From positions 62,001-126,000 of the forward strand of contig JBBDKV010000003.1 of assembly GCA_040879165.1 (NCBI GenBank): a stretch of 64,000 nucleotides of DNA, in the 5' to 3' direction. Position 1 is the stretch's first letter. Each line of letters begins with the position of its first letter. This DNA is from JBBDKV01 sp040879165 (GTDB lineage Bacteria > Patescibacteriota > Microgenomatia > UBA1400 > PJMF01). Positions 48,910 through 57,656 of the stretch are shown piece after piece. Made by a program: the position numbers and the translations under genes. The notes under the pieces were generated by a model. It was not told the origin of the DNA and did no database searches. It saw only the letters and a list, made by a program, of their open reading frames with translations.

Positions 48910-49260
48910 TTAAACCTTTAGACCTTGCTCACGCAGCGCATCTGCAACTGCCTTGACTCGGCCATGATACTTATAATAACCACGATCAAAAATGACCTGA
49001 GTGATTTTTTTCTTTTTTAATTGTGTCGCCAACGCAGTAGCTATTTGCTGCGCTCGCTCTACCTTTGTGCCACTAATTTTGTTTTTACCCAAATCAGTGA
49101 CAGCGGCTAGGGTAACTCCAGCTGTATCATCAATTGCCTGCACGCTCATGTGCGCGTTTGATCGATGCACACTAACTCGAGGCTTGGTAGCAGAACTGAC
49201 TATCTTTCCTCGAACTCGCGCTTTGCGTGCCACTCGTTTTGTATGTATGTGTGTTTTCAT
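48910..49260 (-). CDS. rplR: 50S ribosomal protein L18
   Basis: A 116-residue uL18 that binds 5S rRNA. RKARVRGKIVSS, PRVSVHRSNAHMSVQAIDD and VIFDRGYYKYHGRVKAVADA match the family. ATG 49260 is used; the frame continues 45 codons upstream inside rplF without homology. Confidence 0.95.
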   Translation of the reverse strand: MKTHIHTKRVARKARVRGKIVSSATKPRVSVHRSNAHMSVQAIDDTAGVTLAAVTDLGKNKISGTKVERAQQIATALATQLKKKKITQVIFDRGYYKYHGRVKAVADALREQGLKV

Positions 49261-49279
49261 GTATTCTGTTTGCACCAGG

Positions 49280-49816
49280 TTAAGCTGCTGCCTTTCCTTG
49301 TTTGCGTCGGACCACTTCGTCCTCGTATCGAATGCCCTTGCCCAGATATGGCTCAGGTGGTTTGACTTTCCTGATATCTGAGGCAGCCTGACCAACTAAG
49401 TGTTTGTCCATTCCAGAAACAATGATTGTATCATTTCCTTCAACGGTAAGGGTAACTCCCTCAGTACCTTTAAATTCAACTGGATGTGAATAGCCGACTG
49501 CTAAGCTCAAATCTCGTCCTTTAGCTTGAACGCGATAGCCTGTTCCAACTAATTTAAGCGTCTTTTTGTAGCCTTCAGTCACACCAATAATGTGATTATT
49601 AATGACACTGCGAACTAAACCATGAAATGCTTTGGTTTGGGCGTCGTTGCCACTTCGCAGCACTGACACCTCACCATCTTCAATCTTAATATCAAGATTA
49701 TCAAAAAATGGAGCACGCAACTCTCCTTTGGGCCCCTTCACCAACACTGTGTCAGCGTCAATTGTGACCGTTACATCACTGGGTAGCTGGATGGGTGTTT
49801 TACCTATTCTTGACAT
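49280..49816 (-). CDS. rplF: 50S ribosomal protein L6
   Basis: A 178-residue uL6 with two repeated alpha/beta domains, starting MSRIGKTPIQLPSDVTV. The C-terminal PPEPYLGKGIRYEDEVVRRK is the signature contacting 23S rRNA. Confidence 0.97.
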   Translation of the reverse strand: MSRIGKTPIQLPSDVTVTIDADTVLVKGPKGELRAPFFDNLDIKIEDGEVSVLRSGNDAQTKAFHGLVRSVINNHIIGVTEGYKKTLKLVGTGYRVQAKGRDLSLAVGYSHPVEFKGTEGVTLTVEGNDTIIVSGMDKHLVGQAASDIRKVKPPEPYLGKGIRYEDEVVRRKQGKAAA

Positions 49817-49822
49817 AGAAAC

Positions 49823-50212
49823 TTACCAGATTTGACAAAGGAGCTCACCGCCAACATTCAGCTTGCGAGCTTGAGTGTCTGTCATCACTCCTTTATTGGT
49901 TGATACAATCGTAATACCATATCCGCCCAAAGCGCGAGGGATCGTCTTGGAAGGTGAGTACAAGCGACGTCCAGGCTTGGATAAGCGGCGAACGTCAGTT
50001 ACTGCAGGCTGTTTGCCAACATAGCGCAGATTAAGTACTAACTCAGGAAACTGCACTGACTCATCAATGCCTAATTCCTTGATATACCCCTCTTGTTTCA
50101 AGATTTCTGCTAATGCTTGGTTGAGCTTCGAATGTTGCACTCGAACTGAATCATGGCGAGCCATAACAGCGTTCTTGATTCGAATGATAAAGTCACCTAC
50201 TGGATCAGTCAT
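49823..50212 (-). CDS. rpsH: 30S ribosomal protein S8
   Basis: A 129-residue uS8 with DPVGDFIIRIKNAVMARHDS and the C-terminal GGYGITIVSTNKGVMTD. It binds 16S rRNA helix 21 and represses spc-operon genes in E. coli. Confidence 0.97.
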   Translation of the reverse strand: MTDPVGDFIIRIKNAVMARHDSVRVQHSKLNQALAEILKQEGYIKELGIDESVQFPELVLNLRYVGKQPAVTDVRRLSKPGRRLYSPSKTIPRALGGYGITIVSTNKGVMTDTQARKLNVGGELLCQIW

Positions 50213-50215
50213 AAT

Positions 50216-50446
50216 TTACTTACTTGCTTTTACTACTCCGGGCAACTCTCCACGAACAGCGAGTTCACGGAAGGTCATTCGGCTCAGTCCGAAATACCGC
50301 ATGTAGCCACGCGGACGGCCCGTAATTTTACACCTATTTATGCCTCGAGTCGACACCCGGTTTGGTTTGACCTCGCCACTCAACTCAATGAGCGAGCGTT
50401 TGGCCAGTAACCGGTTGTCTTTAGCGATTTTTGATTTCTTTGCCAT
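50216..50446 (-). CDS. rpsN: 30S ribosomal protein S14, zinc-independent short form
   Basis: A 76-residue uS14. The C-terminal NRCKITGRPRGYMRYFGLS and MTFRELAVRGELPGV are conserved, but only one cysteine remains, so no zinc ribbon can form. It is intermediate in length between the 61-residue zinc type and the 89-101-residue cysteine-free type. Confidence 0.95.
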   Translation of the reverse strand: MAKKSKIAKDNRLLAKRSLIELSGEVKPNRVSTRGINRCKITGRPRGYMRYFGLSRMTFRELAVRGELPGVVKASK

Positions 50447-50455
50447 ACGAATTCC

Positions 50456-51025
50456 TTATGCTGTCTTGATTGACTCATCCTTTTCAAATGGAACGCCCAG
50501 CAATTCTAACAGACGCAATGCTGAAACAGTATCGGCTGCAGAAGTTACAAATCCAACCTGCAGACCACGGATACTCTCGATTTGATCATAATTTATTTCT
50601 GGGAAAATGATCTGCTCCTCAAGCCCCATACTGTAATTGCCTTGACCATCAAAGGCTGTACGAGATACTCCTCTAAAGTCTTTGACACGTGGTAGCGCAA
50701 TACTAATTAACTTTTGCAAAAAATCCCACATTCTTTTACCGCGCAAGGTTACTTTGACACCAAGCGGATCACCTTCGCGCAACTTAAATCCGGCAATTGA
50801 TTTGCTGGCTGTAGTAATAACTGCCTTTTGTCCAGAAATCAACGCGAACTGTTCAGCCAAGTTCTCAAGCACCTGGCGACGAGCGCGCGGCTCTTGAGGA
50901 CTACTAACTCCTACATTCAAAACGATTTTTTGCAACTTTGGTACTGCAAACACATTCTTAATCCCTAACTCTTTTTGTAAAGCGGGAACAATTTCTTGCT
51001 GATAGTTTTGTAATAGTGTCGACAT
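50456..51025 (-). CDS. rplE: 50S ribosomal protein L5
   Basis: A 189-residue uL5 binding 5S rRNA. NVFAVPKLQKIVLNVGVS, ISGQKAVITTASKSIAGFKL and FPEINYDQIESIRGLQVGFV are conserved. It is 2 nt from rplX. Confidence 0.97.
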   Translation of the reverse strand: MSTLLQNYQQEIVPALQKELGIKNVFAVPKLQKIVLNVGVSSPQEPRARRQVLENLAEQFALISGQKAVITTASKSIAGFKLREGDPLGVKVTLRGKRMWDFLQKLISIALPRVKDFRGVSRTAFDGQGNYSMGLEEQIIFPEINYDQIESIRGLQVGFVTSAADTVSALRLLELLGVPFEKDESIKTA

Positions 51026-51027
51026 AC

Positions 51028-51360
51028 TTACTTAGTTTTTTGTTCTGTTTTTGGTTCTGGCACTGGTGAACCTGTTTTTTTGAATACTCGGTTTTTTTCG
51101 CCATTTTTTGCTACCGCATAGCCGATTCTATCTGCCTTGCCAGCGTCGTTGATGATAGCAATCTTGGCGGGGGACATCGCCCGTTCAACGCGTATTTTAT
51201 CACCTGATCGACCTTGTTGCGGTTTAATGTGCTTCGTATAGAGATTGGCACCCGAAACCACCACTCTATCTGCTGCAGGAAGTATCTTGGTGATATTTCC
51301 CTGCTTTCCTTTGTCTTTACCGGCGGTGACGAGCACTGTGTCTCCAACTTTGAACTTCAT
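51028..51360 (-). CDS. rplX: 50S ribosomal protein L24
   Basis: A 110-residue uL24 with the KOW motif VLVTAGKDKGKQGNITKIL and GANLYTKHIKPQQ. A short Pro/Glu/Lys tail ends it. It initiates large-subunit assembly. Confidence 0.97.
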   Translation of the reverse strand: MKFKVGDTVLVTAGKDKGKQGNITKILPAADRVVVSGANLYTKHIKPQQGRSGDKIRVERAMSPAKIAIINDAGKADRIGYAVAKNGEKNRVFKKTGSPVPEPKTEQKTK

Positions 51361-51366
51361 AATTCC

Positions 51367-51741
51367 TTATAATACTTCTGGTGCCAAACTGGCAATTTTG
51401 CTATATCCACTGTTTTTTACTTCTCGAGCAATCGGTCCAAACACGCGTGTACCAATTGGGTTAAGGCTTTTGCGTGACTCGACTACAACTGCGGCATTGT
51501 CGTCGAAGCGAACATATTCACCACTAGTGCGGCGCTTCTCTTTTTTGGTTCTCACAATCACCGCCACTACTTTTTCACCTTTTTTGACTGTCCCTTGTGC
51601 ATCTGAAGCAATCACTGATGCCATGACCATATCTCCGACTCCGCCAAAGCGACGCTTGGAGCCACCATAGACCTGGATAACACGCAGCTTTCTTGCTCCA
51701 CTATTATCACAAACCTGGAGAACGCTTCTTAATTGAATCAC
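51367..51741 (-). CDS. rplN: 50S ribosomal protein L14
   Basis: A 124-residue uL14 beginning MIQLRSVLQVCDNSGARKLR, with GDMVMASVIASDAQGTVKKG and ARKL contacts. It overlaps rpsQ by 4 nt. Confidence 0.97.
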   Translation of the reverse strand: MIQLRSVLQVCDNSGARKLRVIQVYGGSKRRFGGVGDMVMASVIASDAQGTVKKGEKVVAVIVRTKKEKRRTSGEYVRFDDNAAVVVESRKSLNPIGTRVFGPIAREVKNSGYSKIASLAPEVL

Positions 51742-51980
51742 TCGGTACCTCCGACTTTTTCAGCAACTATGAAGTGTTTGGTTTTGCTAATTGGCTTGGA
51801 CTCTTGAATAATCACCACGTCTCCAACAGCCAAGTTTTGGTCTGCATTGTATTGGCAGGCATACTGCTTACTGCGGGTAACAGACTTCTTGTACATTGGA
51901 TGCTGCCACTGTCTGGTCACACTGACTTTTGCAGTATTGCCTGTGTGTAAACCGATGATTTTGCCTTGTAATGTTTTCAT
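51738..51980 (-). CDS. rpsQ: 30S ribosomal protein S17
   Basis: An 80-residue uS17 OB fold: GKIIGLHTGNTAKVSVTRQW and VGDVVIIQESKPISKTKHF. Stop and start codons overlap with rplN (4 nt), implying translational coupling. Confidence 0.97.
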   Translation of the reverse strand: MKTLQGKIIGLHTGNTAKVSVTRQWQHPMYKKSVTRSKQYACQYNADQNLAVGDVVIIQESKPISKTKHFIVAEKVGGTE

Positions 51981-51982
51981 AC

Positions 51983-52255
51983 TTATTCAGTTACCTTTGT
52001 TGTACTTGTTGCGGAAGCAGTTGGTGCTGCTTGTGCAATCGCCGCGGCCTCTGCTGCAACCACTGTTTTTTCATGTAGCACTGTTTTTACTCGAGCAATA
52101 TCATGTTTGAGCATTTTAACAGAACTGACATTTGCAAGTTTGCCGGCAGCTTTTTCAATGCGCGCTTTGGCAAGCTCCTGCTGCAACTGCAACAGCTGCT
52201 CCTCAAGAGCGTCAATGCCTTTGTCGTGTAGTGCTGTAATGTCGTTGCGTTTCAT
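51983..52255 (-). CDS. rpmC: 50S ribosomal protein L29
   Basis: A 90-residue uL29. The helical core LEEQLLQLQQELAKARIEKA and LKHDIARVKTVLHEK is followed by a 25-residue Ala/Thr-rich tail. It lies near the exit tunnel, where trigger factor and SRP dock. Confidence 0.95.
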   Translation of the reverse strand: MKRNDITALHDKGIDALEEQLLQLQQELAKARIEKAAGKLANVSSVKMLKHDIARVKTVLHEKTVVAAEAAAIAQAAPTASATSTTKVTE

Positions 52256-52274
52256 ACTCTATTTCTCATTTTCT

Positions 52275-52691
52275 TTAGCGAGCCACAAAGTTGGTGCTCA
52301 CTGATAATTTATGCCCTGCCTTGTTAAAAGCGGTGCGAGCAACACCCTCTGTTACGCCAGAAAGTTCAAAGAGAACCATTCCAGGTTTGACAACTGCTAC
52401 GTGTTCTTCTACTGCTCCTTTTCCTGATCCCATTTTGACTCCGACGGCTTTTTTGGTAATTGGCTTATGGGGAAATACCCGAATCCAATACTTACCTGCC
52501 CGCTTGGTCATAAACGTAATTTTTTTACGCGCAGCTTCAATTTGTCGAGACGTTACCCAACCGGTCGTTGTTGCCTTGAGTCCGAATTCTCCAAAAGCAA
52601 CCTGGTTACCTCGCTGAGCCAGACCTCTTCGACGACCTCGAAACTGCTTGCGGTGTTTTTCTTTTTTTGGTTGCAACATATACTTGATCAA
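52275..52691 (-). CDS. rplP: 50S ribosomal protein L16
   Basis: A 138-residue uL16. RKQFRGRRRGLAQRGNQVAF and GKYWIRVFPHKPITKKAVGV are conserved, as is GSGKGAVEEHVAVVKPG, the loop near the peptidyl-transferase centre. Confidence 0.97.
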   Translation of the reverse strand: MIKYMLQPKKEKHRKQFRGRRRGLAQRGNQVAFGEFGLKATTTGWVTSRQIEAARKKITFMTKRAGKYWIRVFPHKPITKKAVGVKMGSGKGAVEEHVAVVKPGMVLFELSGVTEGVARTAFNKAGHKLSVSTNFVAR

Positions 52692-52694
52692 TGA

Positions 52695-53348
52695 CTAGTT
52701 AGTCATTTCTCCTCGATAAATCCACACTTTAATACCTACATATCCTGATCGAGTCAAAGCTGACTCGTGATGATAATCAATGTCAGCACGTAACGTCTGT
52801 GTTGGCACACTACCATCTGAGTATTTCTCAGTTCTGCCAATTTCTGCTCCGCCGACACGTCCTGAAAGCGAAATCTTCACTCCTTTGGCTCCTGCCTGCA
52901 TCACCCGTTCCAGTGCTTGATTGACTGCCCGACGGTGAGGAAATCGCTTAATCAATTGTCCAGTTATGCGCTCAGCCACAAGTTTTGCGCTCATATCTGG
53001 CTGTGACACTTCTTCGACACGAAGATCTATTTTAACGCGATCTTTCTTGAGCTTAGAAACATTCAGAATACGCTCGATGGCTTTTTTGACGTCTTCCAAG
53101 TTTGAGCCACCCTTGCCGATCACTACGCCTGGTCTTGAAACAAAGAGAGTTACCTTGATCAGTGTTAATGAGCGTTCAATTTCAACTCGAACAAGTCCAG
53201 CACTAGTCAGTTTACGCTGCAAGTACTGGCGCAATCGATAATCTTCCAATACCTGATCAGCGTATTGTTTTGGATCACTGTGCCAGCGAGACTTCCAATT
53301 GAAGTAAGGCCCGACACGAAAACCAGTTGGATGTACTTTTTGTCCCAT
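52695..53348 (-). CDS. rpsC: 30S ribosomal protein S3
   Basis: A 217-residue uS3 starting MGQKVHPTGFRVG. The KH motif SRPGVVIGKGGSNLEDVKKA and the C-terminal domain with GVKISLSGRVGGAEIGRTEK are intact. Confidence 0.97.
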   Translation of the reverse strand: MGQKVHPTGFRVGPYFNWKSRWHSDPKQYADQVLEDYRLRQYLQRKLTSAGLVRVEIERSLTLIKVTLFVSRPGVVIGKGGSNLEDVKKAIERILNVSKLKKDRVKIDLRVEEVSQPDMSAKLVAERITGQLIKRFPHRRAVNQALERVMQAGAKGVKISLSGRVGGAEIGRTEKYSDGSVPTQTLRADIDYHHESALTRSGYVGIKVWIYRGEMTN

Positions 53349-53399
53349 AAGTTCGAAGCCTGTATTGTACTATATCTTTCCTATTTTTTGGTTACCGAT

Positions 53400-53939
53400 T
53401 TACTTTTTTTTTGCTTTTGGTTCAACGGTAGCTTTTTTAGCTGGTTTTTTAGTAGTTTCAGTTGCTGCTGCTGACTTTTTTGCTGCTTTTGCGACTTTGG
53501 TAGTTTTGGTGGTTTTGGTAGCTCCTGATTTTGCGTCAGCTTGCTGAGCAGATTCTTTTTCCACAGGCGCAGTAGGTGCAGATTTTTGACCAACCACTTC
53601 ACCAGCTGAGACGTATTCTAATTGCACGGTAACGTGGCTCGTTTTCTTGAGTATTTGATGACCGCGACCGCGACTGACAGCCCGAAAACGCTTGTAGTGT
53701 GGACCTGAGTCAACTGTAATATTTTTCAGTGACAAATCAGCAAAAGCGGCGCCATGATTATGCTGCGCATTCGCGATGGCTTGTCTGATTACTTTGAGCA
53801 CCAAGATGCTTGCTCTGCGCTCGATCACAGCTAGTTGGCGCAAGGCAGTATCTAAAGGCATCTTACGAACTGCGTTAGCCACCAAGCGTACTTTGCGTGG
53901 TGCCTGGCGAGTGTTGGTTTGTGTTGCGGTTATTATCAT
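53400..53939 (-). CDS. rplV: 50S ribosomal protein L22 with Lys/Ala/Thr-rich tail
   Basis: A 179-residue uL22. The core (about 1-110) has NTRQAPRKVRLVANAVR and HNHGAAFADLSLKNITVD. The last 65-70 residues form a Lys/Ala/Thr tail missing from standard L22 proteins of about 110 residues. ATG 53939 is preferred over a TTG four codons upstream. Confidence 0.96.
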   Translation of the reverse strand: MIITATQTNTRQAPRKVRLVANAVRKMPLDTALRQLAVIERRASILVLKVIRQAIANAQHNHGAAFADLSLKNITVDSGPHYKRFRAVSRGRGHQILKKTSHVTVQLEYVSAGEVVGQKSAPTAPVEKESAQQADAKSGATKTTKTTKVAKAAKKSAAATETTKKPAKKATVEPKAKKK

Positions 53940-53971
53940 ATAGCTTCTCAAGTATTTTGAGTCTGAATCAA

Positions 53972-54256
53972 TTAAGTCTTAGTCATGGTTCGTTTAACAA
54001 TTTTTCCATGTCCCCTGAAGGTTCGAGATGGAGCAAACTCACCAAGTTTATGCCCAACCATAGCTTCAGTAGCGAAAACTTCGACAAAGTTTCTGCCTTG
54101 ATGAACCATAAAGGTGTGGCCAACAAAATCTGGACTAATCACGCAGGCGCGACTCCAAGTTTTAATAGGTGTTTTATCGCCAGTGGCCTTTTGAGCCATC
54201 ACTTTCTTCAAAAGTTTCTGATCGATAAATGGTCCTTTTTTTGAACTGCGACTCAT
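53972..54256 (-). CDS. rpsS: 30S ribosomal protein S19
   Basis: A 94-residue uS19: SRSSKKGPFIDQKLLKKV, ISPDFVGHTFMVHQGRNFV and VGHKLGEFAPSRTFRGHGK. It forms a dimer with S13 at the subunit head. Confidence 0.97.
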   Translation of the reverse strand: MSRSSKKGPFIDQKLLKKVMAQKATGDKTPIKTWSRACVISPDFVGHTFMVHQGRNFVEVFATEAMVGHKLGEFAPSRTFRGHGKIVKRTMTKT

Positions 54257-54264
54257 ATGTTTCC

Positions 54265-55101
54265 TTATGCTTTGCTGCGGCGATCACGCACGACCAGCTT
54301 TGTGCTCCATTTACGACGATTCCGTGTTTTCTTACCAAGAGCATGTTTACCCCAAGGAGTTTTAGGATACTTCATACCAACACCAGAACGACCCTCGCCC
54401 CCTCCATGTGGATGAGAACCAGGATGTTGAGCGGTACCACGAACAGTGGGACGAATACCCATCAGGCGCGTACGTCCTGCTTTACCGATTTTGCGATTTT
54501 TCCACTCGGCGTTACCAACTTGGCCAATTGTAGCTAAACAAGTGCTATTTATCAATCTAAGTTCCTTTGAAGGCAGTTGAATAGTGACCATGCCATCATC
54601 TTTTGACTGTATCATTGCCGCTACACCTGCTCCTCGAACTAATTGCGCACCTTTTCCTGGGCGAACCTCAAGGTTGTGAATGGGCACGCCAACTGGAATC
54701 TCAGACACTGGCAGTGCATTACCTTGGCGAACTTCAGAACCTGGACCAGACTGAATACTGTCTTCCACTTTCAAACCAGCTGGCGCCAAAATATAGGCTT
54801 TTTCACCATCTGCATATTGCAACAGTGCTAGGTGCGCGCTGCGCATCGGGTCATACTCAATACGAACAACAGTCGCTGGCACACCATACTTGCTTCGTTT
54901 CCAGTCAATAAGGCGCAAGCGCTTCTTCACCCCACCGCCACGATGACGAACAGTGATGTGACCTTTATAGCCACGACCCTGACGTTTTTTGTGACCAGGA
55001 ACTAAAAGCGATTTTTCTGGACTGCCAGAATACAGCTCAGATCGATCTACTTCAACCTGATGCCTGCGTCCACTGCTGGTAGCTTTGCGTTGCACTAACA
55101 T
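54265..55101 (-). CDS. rplB: 50S ribosomal protein L2
   Basis: A 278-residue uL2. The SH3-like core and the C-terminal TVRGTAQHPGSHPHGGGEG are present; the conserved HPHGGGEG next to the peptidyl-transferase centre is intact. Confidence 0.98.
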   Translation of the reverse strand: MLVQRKATSSGRRHQVEVDRSELYSGSPEKSLLVPGHKKRQGRGYKGHITVRHRGGGVKKRLRLIDWKRSKYGVPATVVRIEYDPMRSAHLALLQYADGEKAYILAPAGLKVEDSIQSGPGSEVRQGNALPVSEIPVGVPIHNLEVRPGKGAQLVRGAGVAAMIQSKDDGMVTIQLPSKELRLINSTCLATIGQVGNAEWKNRKIGKAGRTRLMGIRPTVRGTAQHPGSHPHGGGEGRSGVGMKYPKTPWGKHALGKKTRNRRKWSTKLVVRDRRSKA

Positions 55102-55104
55102 AGT

Positions 55105-55413
55105 TTACTTTTCAGCTGCAGCATCTGAAATATCAAAAGCTGCGATATTCTGTCCTTTTTTCAAAGTTACTAAAGCCTTTTTTGTCTTTGGCACACTCAT
55201 GGTAGTGCGGCGACGACCTGTACGACGAGTATCCGCGTGTCGCATAATAGTGCGCACTCCAACTACATCTACTGAATAGAGTGTAGTAACTGCCGCACCA
55301 ATCTGGTTTTTGGTAGCTGAGCGAACAACATCAAAGGTATATGTATTGTCCGTTGCTGCCAAGCGAACGGTTTTTTCTGTAAGCACTGGTTGTTTTAAGA
55401 CTGTGTTTGACAT
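55105..55413 (-). CDS. rplW: 50S ribosomal protein L23
   Basis: A 102-residue uL23 with VLTEKTVRLAATDNTYTFDV, ATKNQIGAAVTTLYSVDVVG and the extended RRTGRRRTTMSVPKTKKAL loop. It docks trigger factor and SRP at the tunnel exit. Confidence 0.97.
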   Translation of the reverse strand: MSNTVLKQPVLTEKTVRLAATDNTYTFDVVRSATKNQIGAAVTTLYSVDVVGVRTIMRHADTRRTGRRRTTMSVPKTKKALVTLKKGQNIAAFDISDAAAEK

Positions 55414-55416
55414 GAG

Positions 55417-56253
55417 TTATTTTTTTGCAACCTTTTTGGTAGCCGTTGTTTTAGTTGCTGCTGTCTTGGTTGCTACTTTCTTAGCCGCTGGTTTTGTAGC
55501 CGCTGGTTTTTTAGTTGCGGTTATTTTTGTAGATTTTGTAGTAGTTTTTGAAGCCTTGGTTGCTTTTGTGGCAGGCTTTGCAGCAGTTGCTTTTGGAGCT
55601 TTTGCTGGAGCAACCACTTTCTTTTTTGCCTTAGCAACCAGTCGTTCTTCTAGAATAGCAATTGCCTCTGGGCTCATAACTATTTGGTAGACCGACACAA
55701 CGTCAAGTGCGTTGAGCTCAAAAGCTGAAACATGGCTGACAAACGGCAAGTTACCGACTGCTTTTGCAACCGGATGATTTTTCTGACTGGTCACCACAAT
55801 CATAGCTTGATCAGTTTTTGGAGCAACTATAGAAAGCAGATGAGCCATTGGTGCTGTTTTGTGCTCCATTGTTTCTAGCTCGGGCACAATGGTAATAGCT
55901 GCTGCTTGTGCTGAAAGGGCAATTTTGAGTGCTGCTTTTTTCTGTTGTTGGTTGCATGCTAGATTTGCTGCTTTGGCGAGCTTTGGACCATGAGCCGCAC
56001 CACCGCCAACAAAAATTGGTGCCGAACGAGCGCCGTGTCGAGCATTGCCCGTACCCTTTTGCTTAAACCATTTTTTCTTGGTTCGAGCAACATCTGATCG
56101 GGTTTGAGCCCAGCTCGTATTTTGATGTCCGTTCGCCGTGTAAACGCGCACCGCCTGAGCCAACAACTGTTGATTCATTGGCACTGCAAAAATGGCATCA
56201 CTAACTGAGTGAGTTTCTTTTTTGCCTGCTGATGAGTACGCGGTAATTTTCAT
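55417..56253 (-). CDS. rplD: 50S ribosomal protein L4 with Lys/Ala/Thr-rich tail
   Basis: A 278-residue uL4. The tunnel-lining loop KKWFKQKGTGNARHGARSAP and VGGGAAHGPK are conserved. From about residue 210 the protein is a Lys/Ala/Thr repeat-like tail, some 65 residues beyond the normal end. Confidence 0.97.
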   Translation of the reverse strand: MKITAYSSAGKKETHSVSDAIFAVPMNQQLLAQAVRVYTANGHQNTSWAQTRSDVARTKKKWFKQKGTGNARHGARSAPIFVGGGAAHGPKLAKAANLACNQQQKKAALKIALSAQAAAITIVPELETMEHKTAPMAHLLSIVAPKTDQAMIVVTSQKNHPVAKAVGNLPFVSHVSAFELNALDVVSVYQIVMSPEAIAILEERLVAKAKKKVVAPAKAPKATAAKPATKATKASKTTTKSTKITATKKPAATKPAAKKVATKTAATKTTATKKVAKK

Positions 56254-56259
56254 ACTATC

Positions 56260-57024
56260 TTAAGCCGTGGCTGCCTCTGTAGTCACTTTTTCTGTAGCTT
56301 CTGCTGCTGGAGTAGTAATACCAGACGCTGATTGATCAATGGTAATAGTGCGAGATTGACCAGTCTTACGAATACGTACGGGTGAGAAAAGCGCACCAGG
56401 CACTGGTCCACTCAACCATACTTCTTTGTTGACTGTGTCAATGTGAACGATTGTTAAGCTTTTAACTGTTTGGGTAGCTGCACCATAGTGTCCAGGCATT
56501 TTTTTGCCTTTAATAACCTTGCCTGGAGTAGTACCAGCACCTATCGAGCCAACCGAGCGGTGACGATCAGATTGACCGTGAGTCTTTGGACCACCGTGGA
56601 AACCATGACGCTTGATCGCTCCAGCGAAACCTCGACCTTTACTCAGACCTTGAACATCTACTACGTCACCAATAGCTAATACTTGATCGACGCTAATGCT
56701 TGAACCTGCTTTGATGGCAACTTCTGCATCCTGAGGTGTTTGCATCGTCACGCCTCTCATGGAGCGAACACCAAAAGAAAAACCACTTTTCTCTAAACGA
56801 GTGCGTAGTGGTTTAGACATGTTGCGTAACTTTTTTTGAACTACACCAATTTCAATTGTTTGAGTTTGTGCTGCTGAATCAGCAGTTGCATTCTTATTCA
56901 ATTCAGAAAGATTGGCAAGCACAGGAAGATCAGCCGCTTGACAGCGAGTAATTGCAAGACGCTTGCCAGACTTGGTCCAGGCTTGTGTCATGCCGAGCTT
57001 GGTGGCGTAAAAATCCGTTAACAT
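56260..57024 (-). CDS. rplC: 50S ribosomal protein L3
   Basis: A 254-residue uL3. GFAGAIKRHGFHGGPKTHGQ and HRSVGSIGAGTTPGKVIKGK are diagnostic. The C-terminus has a 25-residue Thr/Ala/Glu-rich tail. GAGG precedes the ATG closely. The 91-nt gap to rpsJ is the second longest inside the S10 operon block. Confidence 0.97.
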   Translation of the reverse strand: MLTDFYATKLGMTQAWTKSGKRLAITRCQAADLPVLANLSELNKNATADSAAQTQTIEIGVVQKKLRNMSKPLRTRLEKSGFSFGVRSMRGVTMQTPQDAEVAIKAGSSISVDQVLAIGDVVDVQGLSKGRGFAGAIKRHGFHGGPKTHGQSDRHRSVGSIGAGTTPGKVIKGKKMPGHYGAATQTVKSLTIVHIDTVNKEVWLSGPVPGALFSPVRIRKTGQSRTITIDQSASGITTPAAEATEKVTTEAATA

Positions 57025-57115
57025 ACCCTCGGTACTTTACTATTATTTCTGTCTGGTGGCTGTGCGCTCCTAATGTTGGGCTGGGCAACACAACTCCTTT
57101 ACTACTATAGCCTGT

Positions 57116-57460
57116 CTACATTTTTATCTGAATTGAAACACCTGCAGGCAACTCGAGGTGCATCAATGAGTCAATTGTCTTACTGGTCGGATTCATAATA
57201 TCCAACACGCGCTTATGCGTCCTGATTTCATAATGCTCCTGTGCGTTCTTATCCGCGTGAGGAGAGGTCAGTACAGTGAATGATTTAATGTGCGTTGGCA
57301 ATGGCACTGGGCCAATTACTTGAGCCCCTGTTGAAAGAGTAGTCTCAAGAATTTTCTTACTAGCCTCATCAATGACGCGATGGTCATATGATTTTAAGCG
57401 AACGCGAATTTTATAGGTGTCTGCCGGGGCTGGTTTTGGTGTTTTTTGTGTTTGTGCCAT
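57116..57460 (-). CDS. rpsJ: 30S ribosomal protein S10
   Basis: A 114-residue uS10: KIRVRLKSYDHRVIDEASK, GPVPLPTHIKSFTVLTSPHA and RTHKRVLDI. It opens the S10 operon and has its own promoter about 35 nt upstream. Confidence 0.97.
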   Translation of the reverse strand: MAQTQKTPKPAPADTYKIRVRLKSYDHRVIDEASKKILETTLSTGAQVIGPVPLPTHIKSFTVLTSPHADKNAQEHYEIRTHKRVLDIMNPTSKTIDSLMHLELPAGVSIQIKM

Positions 57461-57494
57461 TTGTGTTGTATTTCTATCAAAACTGCAGATCGCA

Positions 57495-57500
57495 ATTATA
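57495..57500 (-). promoter_or_regulatory. -10 box TATAAT of the S10 operon
   Basis: Minus-strand TATAAT giving a leader of about 28 nt before rpsJ, without a clear Shine-Dalgarno site. TTTACT lies 18 nt upstream as a weak -35. Confidence 0.55.
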
Positions 57501-57603
57501 CCTCAAGTAACCTAGATAAGTAAACCCTGCACTTTTTTGCCATCGTTAGCCATTTAATCTGGTCTAAAAACGGTCGTTGCAGGGCGGCAGGCTATCTATG
57601 AAC

Positions 57604-57639
57604 AGTGCGCCCCTCACCATTCTGGTGAGGGGGCGCACT
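57604..57639 (-). terminator. Very stable hairpin after tuf, no T-run
   Basis: AGTGCGCCCCC-TCACC pairs with GGTGA-GGGGCGCACT around AGAAT with one bulged base, 18 nt after the tuf stop codon. No uridine tract follows in the transcript, so it may stop exonucleases or act with a factor rather than terminate by itself. Confidence 0.55.
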
Positions 57640-57656
57640 ACCAATTTCTTCTTAAT

